DNA of 64,000 nt from Candidatus Thiocaldithrix dubininis (GTDB lineage Bacteria > Pseudomonadota > Gammaproteobacteria > Thiotrichales > Thiotrichaceae): positions 434,001 to 498,000 of the forward strand of contig CP124755.1 of the NCBI GenBank assembly GCA_029972135.1. The letters are read 5' to 3'. This document shows, in pieces, positions 9,786 through 19,287 of the stretch (position 1 is its first letter; the number at the start of each line of letters is the position of its first letter). The notes beneath the pieces are model-generated. The model searched no databases, was not told the DNA's origin, and saw nothing but the letters and a program-made list of their open reading frames with translations. The position numbers were made by a program, and so were the translations under genes.

Positions 9786-10513
9786 AGGTCGCCGAATTGT
9801 TGCTGTAATAAGGCTAAGCTGGTTAAGGTGGCAGTTTCGGCTCGCAATATGCGCGAGCCGAGCGAAATAGCTTGTAAACCCGCTTGTAAGCTTAACTGCA
9901 CTTCGCTTTCAGAAAAACCGCCTTCCGGACCAATAACTAATTCAATTTCATTATGTTCAGGTGGGGGTAACTGTTTAATTTTAGGATAATCGCCGGGCAC
10001 TAAGATTAAACGCTGGGTTGTCTGCGTTTCGTTTAAATAATCTTCTAAATAAAGACTAGGCTTTAATACTGGTACAATACAACGCCCGGATTGTTCACAC
10101 GCCGCAATGATAATACCTTGCCAATGACTGTGTTTTTTTTCTAATGATTCTTTATTTAAACGCACTACGCTACGTTCGGTGAATAACGGTTGAATGGCAC
10201 TGACCCCTAATTCCACAGCTTTTTGTAACGCAAAATCCATTTTATCGGGTTTAATAATCGCTTGTGCTAAGGTTAAGTTTAGAGGCGATTCGCTAACCCC
10301 GGTTTGATATTGCTGAATCACCACGCTTGCGCCGCGTTTGCTAATGCTGTCGATTGTCGCTAAATATTCGCCACCTTGCCCGTTAAATACAATCAGCGCT
10401 TCACCTAGATTCAGGCGCAAGACTTGAATGGCATGGCGGAAGGTATTTTCCGGCAAGTTAACACTGCTGTTGACGCTGAGGGCAATGGGGCAATAGAAGC
10501 GGGGTATGCGCAT
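9782..10513 (-). CDS. rsmE: 16S rRNA (uracil-1498-N3)-methyltransferase
   Basis: SAM-dependent SPOUT-class methyltransferase that modifies U1498 of 16S rRNA. The protein is 243 residues, the family length. The N-terminal PUA-like part begins MRIPRFY. The C-terminal knot region shows LVIGPEGGFSESEV and SLGSRILRAETA, which are the SAM-binding and knot signatures. A GTG two codons upstream is possible, but the ATG at 10513 is better spaced from an AGG site and matches the family N-terminus. Confidence 0.93.
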   Translation of the reverse strand: MRIPRFYCPIALSVNSSVNLPENTFRHAIQVLRLNLGEALIVFNGQGGEYLATIDSISKRGASVVIQQYQTGVSESPLNLTLAQAIIKPDKMDFALQKAVELGVSAIQPLFTERSVVRLNKESLEKKHSHWQGIIIAACEQSGRCIVPVLKPSLYLEDYLNETQTTQRLILVPGDYPKIKQLPPPEHNEIELVIGPEGGFSESEVQLSLQAGLQAISLGSRILRAETATLTSLALLQQQFGDL

Positions 10514-10642
10514 AAGCACCTAAAATCTTGGCTGAAAATAGCATGCTTATATTAAAAATTTTCATAAATTACTAGTCTTGTAACTTTATAGTACAGGTAA
10601 TTAGTGCTACAAAAGGCAGTGATTTTAGGCTTGAGAATTTAC

Positions 10643-11254
10643 ATGCAGGAGCAATTAGTAAACGCACGTCATGAATTGATTGCAGCGGGTCAATTTTTCC
10701 ACCAACGGGGATGGGTACCTGCCACCAGTAGTAATTTTTCAGCACGTTTAAGCGATCATGAAATCTTGATTACCAGTTCTGGGCAGCATAAAGGCTATTT
10801 GGATAGCAATGGTTTTTTACGTGCCGATTTAAACGGGCAGTCTTTAGAAACAGGTAAGAAACCGTCGGCCGAAACGGGCTTACATACCGTAATGTATCAA
10901 CGGGATACAACAATCGGTTGCGTGTTGCATACGCATTCAGTAAATGCCACGGTGTTATCCCTGCGTTTAAGAGAAGTGGTATTGACGGGTTATGAAGTGC
11001 AAAAAGCCTTTCCGGGTATTAGCACACACGAGAGCCAATTAGTCATTCCGGTATTTGAAAATCAACAAGATATACCTATATTAGCGCGGGAAGTGAATGC
11101 TTACTTGGATGCGAATCCTCAAACGGTAGCTTATTTAATTCGCGGACATGGGGTTTATACGTGGGGAAAAACTATAACGGATACGCGCCGCCATATTGAA
11201 GCCTTAGAATTCTTATTTGAATGCTACTACCGCCAATTATTATTGGATAACTAA
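10643..11254 (+). CDS. mtnB: Methylthioribulose-1-phosphate dehydratase
   Basis: Class II aldolase-fold zinc enzyme of the methionine salvage pathway. It dehydrates 5-methylthioribulose-1-phosphate to a diketone. The protein is 203 residues. RGWVPATSSNFSAR and TSSGQHKG are typical; zinc ligands lie in LHTHSVNATVL and a later RGHGVYTWG. A GTG at 10604 is an alternative start with a fair AGG site, but the ATG at 10643 fits family N-termini. It begins the mtnB-mtnD-mtnC run; mtnD starts one base after its stop. Confidence 0.92.
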   Translation: MQEQLVNARHELIAAGQFFHQRGWVPATSSNFSARLSDHEILITSSGQHKGYLDSNGFLRADLNGQSLETGKKPSAETGLHTVMYQRDTTIGCVLHTHSVNATVLSLRLREVVLTGYEVQKAFPGISTHESQLVIPVFENQQDIPILAREVNAYLDANPQTVAYLIRGHGVYTWGKTITDTRRHIEALEFLFECYYRQLLLDN

Positions 11255-11255
11255 C

Positions 11256-11798
11256 ATGAGTATTTTAAAAATTTATCAGGAACAACAACCTGCACAAGCT
11301 CAAACCTTTACCGATTATGATGACATCAGTACCCGTTTAGCCGCGCATGGTATTCGTTTTGAACGCTGGCAAGCCAACGCGCCGTTGCCTGCCGATGCGA
11401 CTCAAGCGGAGGTGATTGCTGCTTATCAAGCCGATATTCAACGCTTAATGCAGGAAAATGGCTTTCAAAGCGTGGATGTGGTGAGTTTGAACCCAGATCA
11501 TCCCGATAAAGCGGCACTACGCGCTAAATTCTTAAACGAACACACCCATTCTGAATTTGAAGTGCGCTTTTTTGTGGAAGGACAAGGCTTGTTTTATCTG
11601 CATTTAGGCGATCAGGTTTATACAGTATTGTGTGAGCAAGGCGATTTAATCAGCGTACCGGCGGGTGCGACGCATTGGTTTGATATGGGGGCTAATCCGC
11701 ATTTTAAAGCGATTCGTTTGTTTACCAATCCAGAGGGTTGGGTAGCGAATTTTACCGGCAGTGACATTGCTAACCGTTTTCCCAAGTTGCAAAACTAA
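11256..11798 (+). CDS. mtnD: Acireductone dioxygenase
   Basis: Cupin metalloenzyme that oxidises acireductone to the methionine precursor 4-methylthio-2-oxobutanoate and formate (iron form), or to an off-pathway product (nickel form). The protein is 180 residues. The metal-binding cupin motif is clear: HTHSEFEVRFF (two His and a Glu), with a further His in PAGATHWFDMG. The ATG at 11256 follows the mtnB stop directly. A longer frame reading back into mtnB is rejected. Its stop overlaps the mtnC start as TAATG. Confidence 0.93.
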   Translation: MSILKIYQEQQPAQAQTFTDYDDISTRLAAHGIRFERWQANAPLPADATQAEVIAAYQADIQRLMQENGFQSVDVVSLNPDHPDKAALRAKFLNEHTHSEFEVRFFVEGQGLFYLHLGDQVYTVLCEQGDLISVPAGATHWFDMGANPHFKAIRLFTNPEGWVANFTGSDIANRFPKLQN

Positions 11799-12487
11799 TG
11801 ACGATTCAAGCCATTTTAACCGATATTGAAGGCACTACTACCAGCCTAGCTTTTGTCAAAGATGTGTTGTTTCCTTATGCCTACGAACACATGCCAAGCT
11901 TTGTGGTGGAAAATCGAACGAATCCCGCTGTCGCTAAACTGATTGATGAGGTGCGCTACGAAGTCAATAACCCCGTATTATCACTAAGTGGGGTGATTGA
12001 ACAGTTAAAGCAATGGATTCGTGATGATAAAAAAGTTACGCCACTGAAAGCCATTCAAGGCTTAATGTGGCAACAAGGCTATGCTAACGGTGATTTTACG
12101 GGGCATGTGTACCCCGATGCGGTAGCGGGTTTACAAGCGTGGCATGTGCAAGGTTTACAACTGTATGTGTATTCATCCGGTTCGGTGCAAGCACAGCAAT
12201 TGCTATTCGGTTATTCCGATGCGGGTGACTTAACCCCTTTGTTTTCCGGCTATTTTGATACGCAAGTGGGGCATAAGCGTGAAATAGGGGCGTATCAGCA
12301 TATAGCCCAGGTCATTGGCATAGCCCCTGAGCACATTTTATTTTTATCCGATATCCGAGAAGAATTAGATGCCGCTCAGCAGGCAGGTATGCAAACTTGC
12401 GCCCTAGTACGCGAAAATCAAGTAACCGAAGGCTTACAACACCCTTGGGTTGAAAATTTTGCGCAAATTGATTTAACAAAATTTTAA
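11798..12487 (+). CDS. mtnC: Enolase-phosphatase E1
   Basis: HAD-superfamily bifunctional enzyme that enolises and dephosphorylates the diketone made by MtnB, giving acireductone for MtnD. The protein is 229 residues. HAD motif I is degenerate in the family-specific way: ILTDIEGTTTSLAFV. The second motif lies in YVYSSGSVQAQ and the third in FLSDIREELDAAQ. It is translationally coupled to mtnD and followed 16 bases later by glmU. MtnA and MtnK/MtnN are not in the window. Confidence 0.93.
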   Translation: MTIQAILTDIEGTTTSLAFVKDVLFPYAYEHMPSFVVENRTNPAVAKLIDEVRYEVNNPVLSLSGVIEQLKQWIRDDKKVTPLKAIQGLMWQQGYANGDFTGHVYPDAVAGLQAWHVQGLQLYVYSSGSVQAQQLLFGYSDAGDLTPLFSGYFDTQVGHKREIGAYQHIAQVIGIAPEHILFLSDIREELDAAQQAGMQTCALVRENQVTEGLQHPWVENFAQIDLTKF

Positions 12488-12503
12488 ATAGAATTAAGCC
12501 ATT

Positions 12504-13871
12504 ATGACTATTTTCCCGATTATTTTGGCAGCGGGTCAAGGCACTCGTATGCGTTCACAATTACCTAAAGTGTTACATCCCGTCGCTGGTAAACCCATGT
12601 TGCAACATGTGGTGGATGCTTGCGCTCAATTAGGCGCAACTTCAATGGCGGTGGTGTATGGGCACGGCGGTGACTTGGTACGTGAACGTATTCATGGCGA
12701 ATCCATTCAATGGGCGTTACAAGCCGAACAAAAAGGCACGGGTCATGCCGTTACACAAGCGATTGAGTTAGCACCAGATGATACAGTCGTACTGATTGCT
12801 TATGGCGATGTACCGCTGATTCGTAGCCAAACCTTACAGTTATTAGCGGATGGCTTACAACAAGCGGCTTTATGTATTTTAACTACGCAATTGAGTAATC
12901 CAACCGGTTATGGACGGATTGTGCGGAATACAACCGGACAGGTACAAGCCATTGTTGAAGAGAAAGATGCCACCCCTGCACAACGTTCTATTCAAGAAGT
13001 GAATACCGGTTTTATGGCAGCCAAAGCAGCCGATTTTAAACGCTGGCTAGCACAACTAACGCCGCAAAATGCACAAGGTGAATATTATTTGACCGACTGT
13101 GTAGGCTTAGCTGTGGCTGAAGGTCTACCCGTGAACACGGTAATGTGTGCTGATCCAGTGGAAGTGGAAGGCGCAAACAATCGGGTACAACTGGCGCGCT
13201 TAGAACGGGCTTGCCAATTACGCCAAGTAGAACAATTAATGCTGGCAGGTGTAACAGTCATTGACCCAGCACGTTTGGATATTCGTGGCACAGTGCTTGC
13301 AGGACAAGATGTGACGCTGGATGTCAATGTGGTGTTATTAGGCAAGGTGACATTAGGCAATAATGTGACAATTGAAGCCAACTGCATTATTCAAGATTCA
13401 GAGATTGGCGATAATACCCACATTAAATCGCACTCGGTAATTGAAGAAACCGTTATTGCGGCACATTGTGATGTGGGACCGTTTGCACGTTTACGTCCGG
13501 GTACGGTATTGGCAGAAAAAGCCCGCATCGGTAACTTTGTCGAGACTAAGAAAGCAAAGATTGGTAAAGGTAGTAAGGTCAATCACTTAAGTTATATTGG
13601 TGATACGCAAATGGGCGCGGATGTGAATATCGGTGCGGGCACGATTACTTGCAATTACGATGGTGCCAATAAACATAAAACCACGATTGGTGATCGCGTG
13701 TTTGTGGGTTCGTGTTCGCAATTGGTAGCACCTGTAAACATCGGCGACGGTGCGACGATTGGAGCAGGTTCAACGATTAGTAAAGATGCACCCGCCGGTG
13801 AGTTAACCGTCGCCCGCGCCAAACAAATTACAGTCAAAGGTTGGGTACGTCCCGTCAAGGAGAAACAATAA
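12504..13871 (+). CDS. glmU: Bifunctional UDP-N-acetylglucosamine pyrophosphorylase / glucosamine-1-phosphate N-acetyltransferase
   Basis: Makes UDP-GlcNAc for peptidoglycan and LPS. The 455-residue protein is standard length. The N-terminal uridylyltransferase domain has [19 protein letters not shown], then AYGDVPL. The C-terminal left-handed beta-helix acetyltransferase domain has repeated hexapeptides and ends with the conserved GAGSTISKD and a basic tail. Its stop overlaps the glmS start by one base (TAATG), so the two steps of the pathway are coupled. Confidence 0.96.
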   Translation: MTIFPIILAAGQGTRMRSQLPKVLHPVAGKPMLQHVVDACAQLGATSMAVVYGHGGDLVRERIHGESIQWALQAEQKGTGHAVTQAIELAPDDTVVLIAYGDVPLIRSQTLQLLADGLQQAALCILTTQLSNPTGYGRIVRNTTGQVQAIVEEKDATPAQRSIQEVNTGFMAAKAADFKRWLAQLTPQNAQGEYYLTDCVGLAVAEGLPVNTVMCADPVEVEGANNRVQLARLERACQLRQVEQLMLAGVTVIDPARLDIRGTVLAGQDVTLDVNVVLLGKVTLGNNVTIEANCIIQDSEIGDNTHIKSHSVIEETVIAAHCDVGPFARLRPGTVLAEKARIGNFVETKKAKIGKGSKVNHLSYIGDTQMGADVNIGAGTITCNYDGANKHKTTIGDRVFVGSCSQLVAPVNIGDGATIGAGSTISKDAPAGELTVARAKQITVKGWVRPVKEKQ

Positions 13872-15709
13872 TGTGTGGGATTGTGGGCGCTGTAGCGCAA
13901 AGACCTATAGTGGATATTTTATTGGAAGGCTTACGGCGGTTGGAATATCGGGGGTATGATTCAGCCGGAGTGGCCGTTATCAATACCCAAGGTGAGTTAG
14001 TCCGGGCGCGTTCGGTAGGAAAAGTTGCAATGCTGGAGGCTAACTTAGCCGAATATCCGCTGCTTGGTAATCTTGGCATTGCGCATACTCGTTGGGCAAC
14101 ACACGGTGTTCCAGCGGAACGTAATGCCCATCCGCATTTCAGTAATGAAAAAGTTGGCTTGGTGCATAACGGCATTATTGAAAACCATGCAGAATTACGT
14201 GAGCAATTAAAAGCCAAGGGTTATGTGTTTACCTCGGATACGGATACCGAAGTGGTGGCGCATTTAATTGCTGATTTACAAAGCCAAGGCTTAGATTTAT
14301 TTGCTGCCGTCTTAGCGGCACGCAGCCAGTTGCAGGGGGCGTATGCGCTAGCCATTATTGCACCCACTGAGCCAGAAAGCTTAATCGTGGCGCGTCAAGG
14401 CAGCCCATTGGTGATTGGTTTAGGTATTGGTGAGAACTTTATCGGTTCAGATATTCAAGCCTTATTACCCGTCACCAATCGCTTTATTTATTTAGAAAAT
14501 GGTGATGTAGCGCGGGTTACTCGCCAACAAGTAGAGATTGTGAATAGCCAAGGACAAGCTGTGGAACGCCTAGTTAAGCAATCCAATGCATCTGCGTTTG
14601 CGGCTGAATTAGGTACTTATCGGCATTTTATGCTTAAGGAAATCTACGAACAGCCTGCTGCGATTGCCGCTACCTTGGAAGGGCGCTTAGGCGATGGGCA
14701 AGTGCTACCTTGTTTATTCGGTGCAGCCAATGCGATGGATTTATTAGCACAAGTTGAAGAAATTCAGATTATTGCGTGCGGTACGAGCTTCCATGCTGGT
14801 TTAGTTGCACGTTACTGGATTGAAGCGCATACGAATATTCCCTGTTCAGTGGAAGTCGCTAGTGAATACCGCTATCGCCGTCAACCCCCGCGCCCGAATT
14901 TATTATTTGTGACGATTTCCCAATCAGGTGAAACCGCCGATACTTTAGCCGCTTTAGAAAAAATCAAAGCCAATAAAGGGGCACTAGCCACGTTAACCGT
15001 GTGTAATGTACCAGAAAGCTCACTGACGCGTGAATCGGATATGGCGTTAATGACCGTCGCCGGGCCTGAAATTGGGGTGGCATCGACTAAAGCCTTTACC
15101 ACGCAATTAGTGGCGTTACAGCTTTTAATGTTGTTGCTGAAACAGGCGAAAGGCGCAGATGCCACTGAGATTAGCGAAGCGGTTAATAATCTACGCAAAT
15201 TGCCTGCCCTGATTGAACAAGCTTTGGATTTGAATAACGCGATTGAAAAATTAGCTGAAAGCTTTATTGATAAACAACATTCCTTATTCTTAGGGCGGGG
15301 TGAGTTATATCCGATTGCAATGGAAGGTGCGCTCAAGCTTAAGGAAATTTCCTATATTCACGCCGAAGCCTATCCCGCAGGTGAATTGAAGCATGGTCCG
15401 TTAGCGTTGGTTGATGCAGAAATGCCGATTGTAACCGTTGCGCCCAACAGTCATTTGCTGGAAAAACTCAAGTCTAACTTAGAAGAAGTACGTTCACGCG
15501 GCGGGGTGTTATATGTGTTTGCCGATAAGCATGCCTCCATTCATGCGGCAGAAAATGTGCATGTGTTGGCAATGCCACGCGTGCCGGATATGTTAGCACC
15601 GATTGTATATACCTTGCCGTTGCAGCTCTTGTCTTACCACGTAGCCGTGTTAAAAGGCACGGATGTAGATAAGCCGCGTAATCTGGCGAAATCAGTAACA
15701 GTTGAGTAA
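13871..15709 (+). CDS. glmS: Glutamine--fructose-6-phosphate aminotransferase (isomerising)
   Basis: Produces glucosamine-6-phosphate from fructose-6-phosphate and glutamine, the entry step of amino-sugar synthesis. The protein is 612 residues. Cys2, the N-terminal nucleophile of the glutaminase domain, is seen in MCGIVGAV, which fixes the ATG at 13871. Two SIS sugar-isomerase domains follow (ACGTSFHAG and LGRGELYPIAMEGALKLKEISY). The extreme C-terminus KPRNLAKSVTVE is the family signature. The downstream hairpin at 15802-15832 ends the unit. Confidence 0.96.
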   Translation: MCGIVGAVAQRPIVDILLEGLRRLEYRGYDSAGVAVINTQGELVRARSVGKVAMLEANLAEYPLLGNLGIAHTRWATHGVPAERNAHPHFSNEKVGLVHNGIIENHAELREQLKAKGYVFTSDTDTEVVAHLIADLQSQGLDLFAAVLAARSQLQGAYALAIIAPTEPESLIVARQGSPLVIGLGIGENFIGSDIQALLPVTNRFIYLENGDVARVTRQQVEIVNSQGQAVERLVKQSNASAFAAELGTYRHFMLKEIYEQPAAIAATLEGRLGDGQVLPCLFGAANAMDLLAQVEEIQIIACGTSFHAGLVARYWIEAHTNIPCSVEVASEYRYRRQPPRPNLLFVTISQSGETADTLAALEKIKANKGALATLTVCNVPESSLTRESDMALMTVAGPEIGVASTKAFTTQLVALQLLMLLLKQAKGADATEISEAVNNLRKLPALIEQALDLNNAIEKLAESFIDKQHSLFLGRGELYPIAMEGALKLKEISYIHAEAYPAGELKHGPLALVDAEMPIVTVAPNSHLLEKLKSNLEEVRSRGGVLYVFADKHASIHAAENVHVLAMPRVPDMLAPIVYTLPLQLLSYHVAVLKGTDVDKPRNLAKSVTVE

Positions 15710-15801
15710 GTAGTATTGAAGAATACTATAGTAACCCGGGTTTAGTATTGAATCCGTTTACTAGGTAATCTGTAAATTTCAGTATAATCTTATATTCTAA
15801 T

Positions 15802-15832
15802 AAACCAGCGGTTTCTATCGCTGGTTTCTTTT
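15802..15832 (+). terminator. Intrinsic terminator after glmS
   Basis: AAACCAGCG (15802-15810) and CGCTGGTTT (15819-15827) form a perfect nine-base stem with an eight-base loop, followed by CTTTTT. It also lies 42 bases upstream of the SulP gene, so it could act as an attenuator if a promoter lies before it. A smaller AATACTA/TAGTATT hairpin lies just after the glmS stop. Confidence 0.85.
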
Positions 15833-15873
15833 TAGGGTCATCTGATAAAAATGCCGCAGAGGAATGCACAGAC

Positions 15874-17637
15874 ATGGGCAGTTGGGTTCTGTCTTTCATT
15901 AGTGAATGGAAGGATCGGTTTACACCGTATAAATCGTGGATAGGTGAGTTAAAAAATCCACAAGTCTTAAAAGCAGATGCAATGGCGGGTCTGACCGTTG
16001 CGCTGATTCTAATACCACAATCAATGGCTTATGCGCAATTAGCGGGTTTGCCTGCTTATATTGGCTTATACGCCTCTTTTTTACCGGTGATGATTGCTGC
16101 TTTATTTGGTTCATCACGCCAATTAGGTACAGGTCCGGTTGCGGTGGTGTCATTAATGTCCGCCGCTGCTATGCAACCGTATGCAGGCTTGGGCGTTGAA
16201 ACCATTGTGGCTTATTCTGCCTTGTTAGCCTTAATGATTGGTATTTTCCAATTGAGCTTAGGCTTACTGAAATTAGGCATTTTGGTCGACTTTTTATCAC
16301 ATCCAGTTGTGTTAGGCTTCACGAATGCAGGTGCATTGATTATTGCTACCTCGCAAGTGCCTAAATTATTTGGTCTAAAAATTAAAGCTGATCAATATGA
16401 GCACCATTATGAGTTTTTAATAGCGACGGTTAAAGCCTTGCCGGATACTTCTTTGATTACTCTGGTTTTTGGGGCATTTGCCTTAAGTACTCTATTAATT
16501 CTGCGCAAATTTGCACCACGTTTACCCGGGGTCTTAATTACCGTCGTGGTAACAACCGTCTTATCTTGGGTAATTGATTATAAAGGTTTGGGCGGTAGTA
16601 TTATTGGTGAGATTCCGAAAGGCTTACCATCCTTTACACTACCGAATGTGAGTTTAGATTTTAAAACGCTTAGCTCTTTAATAATGACAGCAATGGTTAT
16701 TGGTCTAATTGGCTTCGTCGAAGCAATTTCCATTGCCAAAGCGATGGCTTCGCAAACACGGCAACGCTTATCCGCTAACCAAGAACTAGTCGGACAAGGT
16801 TTAGCCAATATGACCTCGGGCTTATTCAGTGGTTATGCAGTCTCCGGTTCATTTTCACGTTCTGCGGTAAATTTTTCCTCTGGCGCAATGACAGGGTTTT
16901 CTTCGGTCGTAACCGGTTTATTAGTTGCTTTAACCTTATTATTCTTAACGCCATTGTTATATTACCTGCCACAAGCCACCTTAGCGGCGGTCATTATTAT
17001 GGCAGTTATTAACTTAATTAAAATTGCGCCGATTAAACACGCATGGAAAGTTGAACCGCATGATGGCGTAGTGGCGGTGGTAACATTTGTTGCAACCTTA
17101 GTATTTGCGCCGCATTTGGATAAAGGCATTCTGTTAGGCGTGGTTTTATCCTTAGGTTTATTCGTGTATCGCACCATGAGTCCGCGTTTTGTGGAAGTGG
17201 CAAAACACACTGACGGTTCAATGCGTGATGCAGTGACGCATAAATTGCAAACCAGCAATACTGTGGCGGTTTATCGGTTCGATGGGGATTTATATTTTGG
17301 GAATACCGGTTATTTAGAAGGAAAAATTCTTAATGCGATTTCCCAAAAGCCGCAGTTGAAAGTGATTGTGTTGGATATGGAGGCGATTAACCAAGTCGAT
17401 TCCACGGGCGAGGAAATGCTGGAAAAATTATCTGACCGTTTAAAAGCTGCCGGTATTGAATTCTATTTGGCACGTACCAAATTACAAGTATATGAAGCGT
17501 TTGAACGTTCAGGTTTAGCCAAACATATTGGTGAAGAGCGTTTCTTCCGTGAGCGTAAATATGCCTTACAATACGCTAAACAGCAGTTAGGCAATGCGAT
17601 TGATGTAGAGCCGTTATTGAACTATATGCCTGCGTAG
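15874..17637 (+). CDS. SulP-family inorganic anion transporter with STAS domain
   Basis: 587-residue inner-membrane transporter. The SulP signature is clear: DAMAGLTVALILIPQSMAYA at about residues 37-56, then multiple hydrophobic helices to about 430, with SGSFSRSAVNFSSGA in the middle. The C-terminal STAS domain (about 455-560) includes LDMEAINQVDSTGEEML, with the Asp-Ser region that is phospho-regulated in related anti-sigma antagonists. Family members carry sulfate, bicarbonate or dicarboxylates; substrate cannot be read from sequence. In a sulfur-metabolising organism sulfate is plausible but bicarbonate equally so. A terminator precedes and another follows, so it is monocistronic. Confidence 0.9.
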   Translation: MGSWVLSFISEWKDRFTPYKSWIGELKNPQVLKADAMAGLTVALILIPQSMAYAQLAGLPAYIGLYASFLPVMIAALFGSSRQLGTGPVAVVSLMSAAAMQPYAGLGVETIVAYSALLALMIGIFQLSLGLLKLGILVDFLSHPVVLGFTNAGALIIATSQVPKLFGLKIKADQYEHHYEFLIATVKALPDTSLITLVFGAFALSTLLILRKFAPRLPGVLITVVVTTVLSWVIDYKGLGGSIIGEIPKGLPSFTLPNVSLDFKTLSSLIMTAMVIGLIGFVEAISIAKAMASQTRQRLSANQELVGQGLANMTSGLFSGYAVSGSFSRSAVNFSSGAMTGFSSVVTGLLVALTLLFLTPLLYYLPQATLAAVIIMAVINLIKIAPIKHAWKVEPHDGVVAVVTFVATLVFAPHLDKGILLGVVLSLGLFVYRTMSPRFVEVAKHTDGSMRDAVTHKLQTSNTVAVYRFDGDLYFGNTGYLEGKILNAISQKPQLKVIVLDMEAINQVDSTGEEMLEKLSDRLKAAGIEFYLARTKLQVYEAFERSGLAKHIGEERFFRERKYALQYAKQQLGNAIDVEPLLNYMPA

Positions 17638-17653
17638 TTCTGGCATAAGATGC

Positions 17654-17686
17654 CAAGGCTAATCTGTATACGGTTAGCCTTGTTTT
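17654..17686 (+). terminator. Intrinsic terminator after the SulP gene
   Basis: CAAGGCTAA (17654-17662) pairs perfectly with TTAGCCTTG (17674-17682), then TTTT. It lies 11 bases before the moaD start, so the moaD ribosome site (AAGGAAAG) lies just past the terminator. Confidence 0.8.
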
Positions 17687-17696
17687 AAGGAAAGCT

Positions 17697-17930
17697 ATGA
17701 GCATTAAAGTGTTATTTTTTGCAAGTTTGCGTGAAACATTAAATATGGCAGAGACAAACGTTGCGGCTAATCTAGCGCCAGATGTACAACGAGTTTGGCA
17801 ATTAAGTACGCAAAATAAACCTCTACCGAATAATATTTTAATCGCAGTCAATCAACAGTACGCAGATTTACAAACGGCTGTGAGCGCAGGTGATGAAGTG
17901 GCTTTCTTTCCACCTGTTACCGGGGGTTAA
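17697..17930 (+). CDS. moaD: Molybdopterin synthase sulfur-carrier subunit
   Basis: Small ubiquitin-fold protein of 77 residues that carries sulfur as a C-terminal thiocarboxylate. It ends in FFPPVTGG, with the diagnostic Gly-Gly tail. The start MSIKVLFFASLRE is typical. It partners MoaE, encoded four bases downstream, to convert cyclic pyranopterin phosphate to molybdopterin. Confidence 0.94.
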   Translation: MSIKVLFFASLRETLNMAETNVAANLAPDVQRVWQLSTQNKPLPNNILIAVNQQYADLQTAVSAGDEVAFFPPVTGG

Positions 17931-17933
17931 GTA

Positions 17934-18398
17934 GTGCAGCAGATTGAAGTTTTGCAAACCGGGTTTGAGCCGTGGTCTTACTTAGCCGATTGGCAGCAAC
18001 AGCATGTTAATTTAGGGCAGTCGGGTGCAAGTGCGGTTTTTGTAGGCTTTATGCGGGATTTTAATGACGGCGATACCGTACAAGCGATGGTATTAGAGCA
18101 TTATCCAGTTATGACGCAGCAGCAATTAACGCAAATTACCCAACAAGCCGCTAAGACTTGGCAATTAAATCAGGTTTTATTGGTACATCGGGTGGGCTTA
18201 ATTCAACCTACCGAACCGATTGTGCTGGTAGCTGTTTATTCGGCGCATCGGGCGGATGCTTTTGAAGCCTGTCGTTTTATAATGGAACAATTAAAGCAAC
18301 ACGCGCCGTTTTGGAAAAAAGAACAATTGGTAGATGGCTCAACACGTTGGGTGAGCCATAATACGCAAGGTTATAAATTGACTAGTCCATCGAAATAA
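17934..18398 (+). CDS. moaE: Molybdopterin synthase catalytic subunit
   Basis: Large subunit (154 residues) of molybdopterin synthase. The GTG start lies 3 bases after the moaD stop, and the G-run encoding the MoaD Gly-Gly tail also serves as the ribosome site. Conserved segments include SGASAVFVGFMRD, LEHYPVMTQQQL, HRVGLI, and APFWKKEQ with the catalytic lysines. The last 17 bases overlap the end of a convergent small-protein gene. Confidence 0.94.
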   Translation: MQQIEVLQTGFEPWSYLADWQQQHVNLGQSGASAVFVGFMRDFNDGDTVQAMVLEHYPVMTQQQLTQITQQAAKTWQLNQVLLVHRVGLIQPTEPIVLVAVYSAHRADAFEACRFIMEQLKQHAPFWKKEQLVDGSTRWVSHNTQGYKLTSPSK

Positions 18399-18729
18399 CG
18401 ACGCGACTCATAACGCCTGCTTCAACTCGGAAGTTTTGTTCTCGAGTCTTGTTTTGCATTTCGACCTTAGCTTTATACGTGCCAGCCGGTAAGCTTATCG
18501 TACCTGTATGGCGGGGTAAGGTTACTAGGGGAGTTGAGGGATCATCAATCTTAAAAATGCTCCAATGAGCAGCAGCCAGTACGGCTTGATTATTGATCGT
18601 TGCGACTAAGGCAATGGTCGAATTGCTAGGTGCAGCATTTGAAGCTGTGGAATAGATAAATAATGCAAGCAATGGCATTAAATAGCTAAAAAATGCGTTG
18701 CGAGAGAGGTAGGGGAGATGCAAGCGCAT
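18382..18729 (-). CDS. Small secreted protein, predicted beta-sandwich
   Basis: A 115-residue protein with a long basic N-region and hydrophobic signal (about residues 12-33, ending SNAA). The mature part has alternating beta-type segments and ends with the pattern GTISLPAGTYKAKVEM, then VEAGVMSRVVISMD. This pattern resembles the PEGA/carboxypeptidase-regulatory-like fold seen in many envelope proteins. I do not recognise the family. Its 3' end overlaps moaE by 17 bases on the other strand. Confidence 0.6.
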   Translation of the reverse strand: MRLHLPYLSRNAFFSYLMPLLALFIYSTASNAAPSNSTIALVATINNQAVLAAAHWSIFKIDDPSTPLVTLPRHTGTISLPAGTYKAKVEMQNKTREQNFRVEAGVMSRVVISMD

Positions 18730-18798
18730 TTTAACCCTCCGTGGTTTGTTAACAGGCTAAGAATTGCTAAAAAGAGTCACTTAAAATTTAAGCATAGA

Positions 18799-19287
18799 TT
18801 AGTTAGCTTGTATAGGTGCATTCCATGTACCTGATTTACCTCCATGTTTATGAATCAAACGAATGCCTTCCATATGCATTCCCTTATCAACGGCTTTGCA
18901 CATATCATAAATGGTTAATAAGGCAATATTAACCGCCGTTAGTGCCTCCATTTCAACCCCAGTTTGACCTCGCGTTTCTACAGTAGCTTGGCAATGGATA
19001 GCACTAGGTATCGTAATAGGGGTTAACTCTAAGTTAATGTGTGTTAAAGCCAGTGGATGGCACAAGGGAATCAAATCTGCCGTTTTTTTGGCAGCCATAA
19101 TGCCTGCAATGCGAGCGATGCCTAAGACATCGCCCTTTTTATTTGTACCTTGTGTAATGAGTGCTAACGTACTGGCTTGCATTTCAATACGACCTTCGGC
19201 AATAGCTACGCGTGCAGTACTGGCTTTTGCACCCACATCTACCATATGGGCTTGTCCTTGTTCATTGAAATGCGTTAATTCACTCAT
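18799..19287 (-). CDS. moaC: Cyclic pyranopterin monophosphate synthase
   Basis: Molybdenum cofactor enzyme acting with MoaA to make cyclic pyranopterin monophosphate from GTP. The protein is 162 residues. [18 protein letters not shown] near the N-terminus, [34 protein letters not shown] and KHGGKSG are diagnostic. It overlaps the upstream YajL-like gene by 4 bases (ATGA). It lies on the opposite strand to moaD-moaE; moaA and moaB are not in the window. Confidence 0.95.
   Translation of the reverse strand: MSELTHFNEQGQAHMVDVGAKASTARVAIAEGRIEMQASTLALITQGTNKKGDVLGIARIAGIMAAKKTADLIPLCHPLALTHINLELTPITIPSAIHCQATVETRGQTGVEMEALTAVNIALLTIYDMCKAVDKGMHMEGIRLIHKHGGKSGTWNAPIQAN

Noticed and set aside
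15783..15832. A TATAAT followed closely by the glmS terminator, as a small RNA gene or SulP attenuator
   Set aside because: No -35 at proper spacing and the resulting RNA would be under 40 bases; the hairpin is explained by glmS.
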